DNA of 64,000 nt. Source: Clostridiales bacterium Firm_07. Its GTDB lineage: Bacteria; Bacillota; Clostridia; Oscillospirales; CAG-272. Position numbers and translations under genes: made by a program. Position 1 is the stretch's first letter. Every line of letters starts with the position of its first letter. Positions 59,044-64,000 of the stretch are shown piece after piece. Under the pieces are notes generated by a model. The model was not told the DNA's origin. It worked only from the letters and a program-made list of their open reading frames with translations, and searched no databases. Where the stretch lies: the NCBI GenBank assembly GCA_001604005.1, contig LVAM01000017.1, positions 50,858 through 114,857 of the forward strand, written 5' to 3'.

Positions 59044-60222
59044 TTAAAACTTTGCGCGAATGTGAAAGACCCGTTCGCTTGCCATCGCCGCCTCGCAAAG
59101 CGCGTCAAAGGGCAGTTTTTTCTCCTCTTCCTCGACGCGCGCAAGCACCGGCCGCGTTTTCGGGTGGCGGGGCGTAAAGACCGTGCAACAATCTTCATAC
59201 GGCAAAATCGAAATATCGAACGTGTCGATCTTGCGCGCCAGCGCGATGATCTCTTCTTTGTCCATACCGATGGCGGGGCGGAAAACCGGATAGCGCGCCA
59301 GCGCGTTGGTCACGCCCAACGCCTGCATCGTCTGCGACGCCACTTGCCCCAGGCTCTCGCCCGTGATGAGCGCCTCGCATCCGCTCTTTTCCGCCACGCG
59401 GTTGGCGATCTCCATCATATAACGGCGCAAAAGCAGTGTGAAATACTCTTCTTCGCAGTTTTGCATCAATTTTTCCTGTATGTCCGTAAGCGACACGACG
59501 TGGACGTCCATACTGCCCGCGTACCGCGCGACCTTTGCCGCCAGATCCAGCACTTTTTCGCGCGCCTGTTCGCTTGTGTAGGGCATCGACTCGAAATAGA
59601 TCGCTTCCAGCTTCACGCCTCGTTTCGCCATCATATATCCCGCCACAGGCGAATCGATGCCGCCGGAAAGGAGAAGAAGCCCCTTGCCGTTGGTGCCGAC
59701 GGGAAGCCCGCCCGCGCCGCGGAACTGCCCGGCGTGGATATAGGCGGCGTTTTCGCGCACCTCAACTTGCACCGTCACTTCGGGCGCGCGCACGTTGACG
59801 CGCAGATGCGGACAGGCGGCAAGCACCGCGCCGCCCACTTCGGCGGCGATCTCCGGCGAGGTGAGGGGAAAGGTCTTATCCGCGCGCTTTGCCTCGACTT
59901 TGAAGGTCTTTTTATCCGAAAGAAACTGCGGCAGATACGCCGCGGCGGTCGCAAGGATGCTCTCCATATTTTTTTCTGCGGCGACGGCGCGCCCCACGGC
60001 GGCAATGCCGAAAAGCCGCCGCATCGCGCCGAAAAGCCCTTCCATATCGGCGCCGGGCTCGGTCGCCTCGATCACCGCCGTGCTCTGCGCGCGCGTGACG
60101 CGAAACTTGCCGAAAGTCGACGCGCGGAAGCGCAGTTCGCGGATCAGCGTATCCTCAAAATATTTGCGATTCGCGCCTTTGAGCACGATCTCGCCGTATT
60201 TACAAAGTAAGATCTCATTCAT
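59044..60222 (-). CDS. thiI: ThiI, tRNA 4-thiouridine synthetase
   Basis: 392-aa enzyme that adenylates U8 of tRNA for sulfur transfer. THUMP domain in the first 165 residues, then the PP-loop LLLLSGGIDSPVAG with GYMMAKRG, and EALITGESLGQVASQT. The C-terminal rhodanese domain of E. coli ThiI is absent, the common short form in Bacillota that works with a dedicated or general cysteine desulfurase. CCTVFTPRHPKT near the end is conserved. It overlaps the upstream DUF2007 gene by eight bases. Confidence 0.95.
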   Translation of the reverse strand: MNEILLCKYGEIVLKGANRKYFEDTLIRELRFRASTFGKFRVTRAQSTAVIEATEPGADMEGLFGAMRRLFGIAAVGRAVAAEKNMESILATAAAYLPQFLSDKKTFKVEAKRADKTFPLTSPEIAAEVGGAVLAACPHLRVNVRAPEVTVQVEVRENAAYIHAGQFRGAGGLPVGTNGKGLLLLSGGIDSPVAGYMMAKRGVKLEAIYFESMPYTSEQAREKVLDLAAKVARYAGSMDVHVVSLTDIQEKLMQNCEEEYFTLLLRRYMMEIANRVAEKSGCEALITGESLGQVASQTMQALGVTNALARYPVFRPAIGMDKEEIIALARKIDTFDISILPYEDCCTVFTPRHPKTRPVLARVEEEEKKLPFDALCEAAMASERVFHIRAKF

Positions 60223-60514
60223 CGTCTTGATTTTCTCCGTTTTGATCTTCCGCGCACTCGGAAAGGAGCGGCGCGATCACCTCTCCCGCGCGCGCGGCGT
60301 CCGCCTCGCGCACGAAAATATCCGAGCCGAAAGTCTGATACCCCGCGATGACGCGCACCGCGCCGCCGCTGCCGCGGTTTTTGCACAAATACGGCACGCC
60401 CGCGTCCTTTAACATTTCCTCCGCGATCGAAAGCGACACGGGATCATAAAAAGAGGCAATGAGCGTAAGCCCTTCCATTTTGGCGGCGTGATCCAAACCA
60501 AAGAAAGAATCCAT
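60215..60514 (-). CDS. DUF2007-like small protein
   Basis: 99 aa. GLTLIASFYDPVSLSIAEEMLKDAG and a later FGSDIFVREADAARAGEVI match DUF2007, a ferredoxin-like fold of putative signal-transducing proteins. The C-terminus is acidic (CAEDQNGENQDDE). Start ATG after AAAGGAG; the longer frame is rejected for lack of SD. Head of the operon DUF2007-thiI-xylB-like-CobW-CobW. Function unknown. Confidence 0.78.
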   Translation of the reverse strand: MDSFFGLDHAAKMEGLTLIASFYDPVSLSIAEEMLKDAGVPYLCKNRGSGGAVRVIAGYQTFGSDIFVREADAARAGEVIAPLLSECAEDQNGENQDDE

Positions 60515-60548
60515 AAAGAATCTCCTTTCGGGCAAAGTACTTCAATTT

Positions 60549-60577
60549 ATTGTAGCACACATACGCCGAAAATACAA
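60549..60577 (-). promoter_or_regulatory. Promoter of the DUF2007-thiI-xylB-CobW operon
   Basis: Minus strand TTGTAT, 17 bases ending TGTGC, TACAAT. Confidence 0.75.
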
Positions 60578-60661
60578 GCCTTGCGGCAAAGTTCGCGGCG
60601 CGAAAATCGACGCGTTTTGACAAAGGCGCATACACTGAAAGAGAGCCGGGGCTCGATTCCT

Positions 60662-60694
60662 GTCGGCGGAAAAATCCGCCATTTTGCCGCCGAC
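60662..60694 (+). promoter_or_regulatory. Hairpin in the mazF leader
   Basis: GTCGGCGG pairs with CCGCCGAC; inside it GGCGGA can instead pair with TCCGCC, so two alternative folds exist about 65 bases upstream of the start. No antitoxin gene is found here. Confidence 0.4.
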
Positions 60695-60759
60695 CGATTA
60701 AAGCGCGCGTTTTGCGCGGAAAATACAGGTGAAAAACATATGGATCCGGAGGAAAACTT

Positions 60760-61254
60760 ATGGTCACTCTCGTCAAACGCGGCGATATTTTTTATGCCGA
60801 TCTCTCGCCCGTGGTCGGCTCGGAACAGGGCGGTATGCGTCCGGTTTTGGTGATACAAAACGATATCGGCAACCGATACAGCCCCACCGTGATCGCCGCC
60901 GCCATCACGTCGCGTACGGGCAAAACCAAACTGCCCACGCACATCGACATTTCGGCAAAACGCGCGGGACTGCCGCGCGATTCCATCGTGCTCTTGGAAC
61001 AATTACGCACGCTTGACAAGCGCCGCCTTGAAGAAAAGATCGGGCATCTCGACGAGGAGATGATGGAGGAAATCAACGTCGCCATCGGAATAAGTTTGGG
61101 ACTTCTCCCGCACGAAGCAAGAAACGCGGAAGAAAAAGAAGACGCGCTCGTCTTTCCACGCGTAGCCGCAGGAAACGGCGGCGCGGCGACCGCGTTTTCG
61201 CCTATTCTCGCCCCCGCCGCGCTTGCCGTGCCGCAAGGATCGAGCGAAGGTTGA
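60760..61254 (+). CDS. mazF: MazF/EndoA-family mRNA interferase with a C-terminal extension
   Basis: 164 aa. The first 117 residues are a standard Maz[34 protein letters not shown], the catalytic-region ITSRTGK, and [18 protein letters not shown]. Cuts single-stranded RNA at specific sites. The remaining 45 residues (from [13 protein letters not shown] on) are not part of the family and are alanine/proline-rich. SD GGAGG. In Bacillota this gene usually follows a small antitoxin (EndoAI); none is encoded upstream here. Confidence 0.92.
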   Translation: MVTLVKRGDIFYADLSPVVGSEQGGMRPVLVIQNDIGNRYSPTVIAAAITSRTGKTKLPTHIDISAKRAGLPRDSIVLLEQLRTLDKRRLEEKIGHLDEEMMEEINVAIGISLGLLPHEARNAEEKEDALVFPRVAAGNGGAATAFSPILAPAALAVPQGSSEG

Positions 61255-61260
61255 AAAGGA

Positions 61261-61297
61261 GCCGCGCCGTTTCGGCGCGGCGCTTTTCGTTCTTTTT
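61261..61297 (+). terminator. Terminator of mazF
   Basis: GCCGCGCCG and complement around TTT, followed by GCTTTTCGTTCTTTTT. Confidence 0.82.
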
Positions 61298-61318
61298 CAA
61301 AGAATTTACCGAAAAGAC

Positions 61319-61347
61319 TTGATTTTGCGCGCCGTTTCGGCTACAAT
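61319..61347 (+). promoter_or_regulatory. Promoter of fba
   Basis: TTGATT, 17 bases, TACAAT. Confidence 0.8.
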
Positions 61348-61383
61348 AGAGATGGTAAATTTTTGTAAAAAGGAGAAACCATT

Positions 61384-62355
61384 ATGGCTCTTGTCACAAC
61401 CAAAGAAATGTTTGCGAAAGCCTACCGCGGCGGATATGCCATCGGCGCTTTCAACATCAACAATATGGAGATCATCCAGGCGATCACGGAGGCCGCCGCG
61501 GAAGAGCGCTCCCCCGTTATCCTGCAAGTCTCCGCCGGCGCGCGCAAATACGCCCGCCACGCCTATCTCTTGGCGCTTGCCAAAGCCGCCATTGAGGACA
61601 GCGGCATCGATCTTGCGCTCCACCTCGACCACGGCGCGGATTTCGACATTTGCAAATCCTGCATCGACGGCGGATTTTCTTCGGTGATGATCGACGGCTC
61701 GAAACACTCCTTTGAGGACAACATCGCCCTGACGCGCAAAGTGGTGGAATACGCCCACGCGCACGGCGTTGTGGTGGAAGGCGAACTCGGCAAACTGGCG
61801 GGCATTGAGGACGACGTCAACGTCAGCGCCGCCGATTCTTCCTACACCCGCCCCGAAGAGGTGGAAGAATTTGTGGAGAAGACCGGCGTGGATTCGCTTG
61901 CCATCGCCATCGGCACCTCGCACGGCGCGTACAAATTCACGCCCGATCAGTGCACCAGAAACGCGGACGGCATTCTCGTGCCCCCTCCGCTCCGTTTTGA
62001 CATTCTCGAAGAGGTCGGCCGCCGCTTGCCCGGTTTCCCGATCGTGCTGCACGGCGCTTCCTCGGTGCCGCAGGACTACGTGCGCGAGATCAACGCGCTC
62101 GGCGGCAAAATGCCCGACGCCATCGGCATTCCCGAAGAGCAGCTCCGCAAAGCGGCGCAAATGGCGGTCTGCAAGATCAACATCGATTCCGATATCCGTC
62201 TTGCCATGACGGCAGGTATTCGCCGTACCTTCCATGACGATCCCTCGCTCTTTGATCCGCGCGGCTACCTCGGCGTTGCGCGTGAAGAAGTGAAAAAGAC
62301 GGTTCGCCACAAGATCGCCGACGTGCTCGGTTCTTCCGGCGCGCTTGATCGCTGA
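61384..62355 (+). CDS. fba: Class II fructose-bisphosphate aldolase
   Basis: 323-aa zinc-dependent glycolytic aldolase. IGAFNINNMEIIQAI at the start, zinc ligands in HLDHGADFD, GEDDV-like GIEDDVNVSAADSSYT, GTSHGAYKF, and LHGASSVPQD with the phosphate-binding GA/S. KINIDSDIRLA closes the phosphate site. Monocistronic with its own promoter and terminator, as expected of a highly expressed glycolytic gene. Length fits the Bacillota FbaA type. Confidence 0.95.
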   Translation: MALVTTKEMFAKAYRGGYAIGAFNINNMEIIQAITEAAAEERSPVILQVSAGARKYARHAYLLALAKAAIEDSGIDLALHLDHGADFDICKSCIDGGFSSVMIDGSKHSFEDNIALTRKVVEYAHAHGVVVEGELGKLAGIEDDVNVSAADSSYTRPEEVEEFVEKTGVDSLAIAIGTSHGAYKFTPDQCTRNADGILVPPPLRFDILEEVGRRLPGFPIVLHGASSVPQDYVREINALGGKMPDAIGIPEEQLRKAAQMAVCKINIDSDIRLAMTAGIRRTFHDDPSLFDPRGYLGVAREEVKKTVRHKIADVLGSSGALDR

Positions 62356-62368
62356 TATCTCCGATTTC

Positions 62369-62403
62369 CGGCTGACGCGGTTTCGCGTCAGCCGCTTTTA
62401 TTT
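62369..62403 (+). terminator. Terminator of fba
   Basis: CGGCTGACGCG and complement around GTTT, followed by CTTTTATTT. Confidence 0.87.
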
Positions 62404-62414
62404 CGTAAAAAGAC

Positions 62415-62443
62415 TTGCCAAACCCCATAAGTTATGCTAATAT
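62415..62443 (+). promoter_or_regulatory. Promoter of the heptose operon
   Basis: TTGCCA, 17 bases ending TATGC, TAATAT. Further TATAAT-like stretches follow it within 15 bases, so the exact -10 is uncertain. Confidence 0.55.
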
Positions 62444-62477
62444 TATATTATAATTTCGATGTAAGGCGGTATATTGC

Positions 62478-63752
62478 TTGAAAGCGGTCATTATGGCGGG
62501 CGGACGCGGCACGCGCGTCGCCTCGATCTGTCACAATATCCCCAAACCGATGCTCCCCCTCGCGGGCACGCCGGTGCTGGAACGCGAGATCGCCGTCCTG
62601 CGGCGGGAAAATATCCGAGACGTTATTCTTACCATCGGGTATCTCGGCAACGTCATTCGGGAATATTTCCAAGACGGCTCCCGTTTCGGCGTGCGCATCT
62701 CCTACGTGGAGGAAAAAGAACCGCTCGGCACGGCGGGGGCGCTGGCGCTGATGCGCGATCTTTTGGCGGGGGACGATTTTCTCCTGCTTTGCGGCGATCT
62801 GCTTTTTGACGTGGATCTTGAAAAATTCCTTGCCTATCACCGCGCGCGCGGCGGACTTGCCACCGTGCTGACACACCCCAACGATCACCCTTTTGACAGC
62901 GCGATCTTACGTGCCGACAAGCAGGGGCGGGTGACGGAATGGCTGGACAAAGAGGAAGTGCGCGAATGGTATCCCAATCGCGTCAACGCGGGATTGCACC
63001 TCTTTTCCCCGCAGATTCTTTCACGCTTTGACGAAGTAAAAAAACAGGATCTTGACCGCGACGTGTTGCGCCCTCTTGTGCGTGAGGGCGCGCTGTTTGC
63101 CTACGATTCTCCCGAATACGTCAAAGATATCGGCAGACCGGAGCGCCTTGCGGAAGCGGAGCGCGACCTTGCCGACGGCATCGTTGCCGGCTCGTGTCTG
63201 CGGCAGACGCGCCGCGCTTTTTTCCTCGATCGTGACGGCACGATCAACGCCTTTCACCCCTTTCTCTCCGACCCGGACGAGTTTTCGCTCCTGCCCGGCG
63301 CCGCCGAGGCGATCCGCGCCATACATCGCGCGGGATTTCTCGCGATCGTCGTGACCAACCAACCGATGCTGGCGCGGGGCGAGATGACCGAAGCGGAACT
63401 GGACGAAATGCACGAGCACCTTGCCACGCTCCTTGGGCGAGAGGGCGCGTTCGTCGACGCAATCTACTATTGCCCGCACCACCCCGACAAGGGCTTTATC
63501 GGAGAAGTGCCCGCGCTGAAAATCGACTGCCCTTGCCGCAAGCCGAAACCCGGAATGCTCCTTGACGCGGCGCGGGATTTTCACATTGACCTCTCCGCCT
63601 CGTATATGATCGGCGACAGCGCCATCGACTGTGAGGCGGGAAGACGCGCCGGGTGCCGCACGGCGGGCATCGGCGATATGGAAGCCGATTTTCACGGAAC
63701 CGACCTTCTTGATTGCGTCACGCAAATTTTAAGACAGGAAGAAAAACGATGA
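62478..63752 (+). CDS. Fused heptose-phosphate nucleotidyltransferase (HddC-like) and heptose-bisphosphate phosphatase (GmhB-like)
   Basis: 424 aa with two enzymes in one chain. Residues 1 to about 235 are a nucleotidyltransferase (KAVIMAGGRGTRV at the N-terminus, PLGTAGALALM, YVKDIGRPERL), as in HddC. Residues about 245-424 are a GmhB-type HAD phosphatase: FFLDRDGTIN, VVTNQP, the zinc cysteines in CPHHPDKG and CPCRKPKPGM, and MIGDSAIDCEAG. They would do consecutive or adjacent steps in GDP-heptose synthesis. Start is TTG after AAGGCGG. The stop overlaps the gmhA start by four bases. Confidence 0.88.
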   Translation: MKAVIMAGGRGTRVASICHNIPKPMLPLAGTPVLEREIAVLRRENIRDVILTIGYLGNVIREYFQDGSRFGVRISYVEEKEPLGTAGALALMRDLLAGDDFLLLCGDLLFDVDLEKFLAYHRARGGLATVLTHPNDHPFDSAILRADKQGRVTEWLDKEEVREWYPNRVNAGLHLFSPQILSRFDEVKKQDLDRDVLRPLVREGALFAYDSPEYVKDIGRPERLAEAERDLADGIVAGSCLRQTRRAFFLDRDGTINAFHPFLSDPDEFSLLPGAAEAIRAIHRAGFLAIVVTNQPMLARGEMTEAELDEMHEHLATLLGREGAFVDAIYYCPHHPDKGFIGEVPALKIDCPCRKPKPGMLLDAARDFHIDLSASYMIGDSAIDCEAGRRAGCRTAGIGDMEADFHGTDLLDCVTQILRQEEKR

Positions 63753-64000
63753 AAGAAAACGAAATTTTAGAGGAACTTTTTGCGCGTTATCCCGTGCTTG
63801 TCTCCGTAAAGGCAGAGATCGCGGCGCTCTCCGAGGCGCTTGTTTCCACCTTCGCCGCGGGCGGCAAACTGCTTGTGGCGGGCAACGGCGGCTCCGCCGC
63901 CGACGCCGACCACATCGTGGGCGAACTGATGAAATCTTTTGTACGGCGCCGGCGCCTGGACGACGCCGCGCGCGCGGCGCTTTGCCGCGCCGATGCGGCG
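63749..64000 (+). CDS. gmhA: GmhA, sedoheptulose-7-phosphate isomerase (5' part, cut by window edge)
   Basis: 84 codons of a SIS-domain isomerase that turns sedoheptulose 7-phosphate into D-glycero-D-manno-heptose 7-phosphate. LLVAGNGGSAADADHIVGELMKS is the GmhA signature with the serine and histidine of the active site. The rest (about 110 aa) lies past base 64000. Coupled to the fused gene by an ATGA overlap. First step of the heptose route. Confidence 0.92.
   Translation, partial: MKENEILEELFARYPVLVSVKAEIAALSEALVSTFAAGGKLLVAGNGGSAADADHIVGELMKSFVRRRRLDDAARAALCRADAA

Noticed and set aside
60520..60759. Small antitoxin gene before mazF
   Set aside because: All three forward frames are short or lack a start, and the region holds the leftward operon promoter and leader hairpins instead.

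Overview
The window looks like a chromosomal contig from a Gram-positive anaerobe of the Bacillota, most likely class Clostridia (gut type). The evidence is FakA/FakB (DegV) fatty-acid kinase genes, an electron-bifurcating NfnAB pair, an Rrf2-iscS-iscU cluster, MazF, ThiI, FeoAB and good Shine-Dalgarno sites. SigA-type promoters are plentiful, many with a TG one base upstream of the -10. The backbone is G+C-rich. I cannot name a genus.

Layout. 1-17.8 kb is housekeeping and transport: trkA (cut by the window edge) with a membrane protein, two amino-acid transporters, a ComEC-like metallo-hydrolase, fakB-fakA, a TetR regulator, a DagK-like lipid kinase overlapping a heptose-type GHMP kinase, nfnA-nfnB, an FAD oxidoreductase and a tocopherol-cyclase-like protein. 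About 17.9-35.8 kb is an AT-richer accessory island. It holds a Type II restriction-modification cassette (controller, C5 methyltransferase, putative nuclease, HEPN/DUF4145-like protein), then an ATPase (AAA/DUF4143) and a Type III system (mod-res) bracketed by two DUF2971 proteins. The island ends in mobile-element debris: a sigma-like protein, a MobV-like protein without its histidine motif, a frameshifted small gene and a serine recombinase with an amber codon. The recombinase frame runs into an initiator tRNA gene. The island therefore appears to be an immobilised defence-carrying element.

35.8-50.6 kb returns to backbone: tRNA-Leu/tRNA-fMet, an rRNA m5C methyltransferase, Nudix and HAD hydrolases, tRNA-Ala, feoA-feoB (feoA apparently with a non-standard ATA start), tRNA-Gln followed by a duplicated tRNA 3' end, iscR divergent from iscS-iscU-metY-cysK, a large lipoprotein, GDPD, and an MFS/GPH transporter. 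50.7-54.6 kb holds a GH20 hexosaminidase and a large unrecognised probable glycosidase; with the divergent transporter they look like a glycan-use locus. 54.6-60.5 kb has a small orphan transcription unit, tRNA-Ser and a leftward operon DUF2007-thiI-xylB-like-CobW-CobW, in which one CobW GTPase has a region with 32 histidines. 60.7-64 kb carries mazF without a visible antitoxin, fba, and a fused HddC-GmhB gene followed by gmhA (cut by the edge). With the GHMP kinase near 12 kb these would supply a complete GDP-D-glycero-D-manno-heptose route.

All family calls come from reading translations by eye; no search was run.
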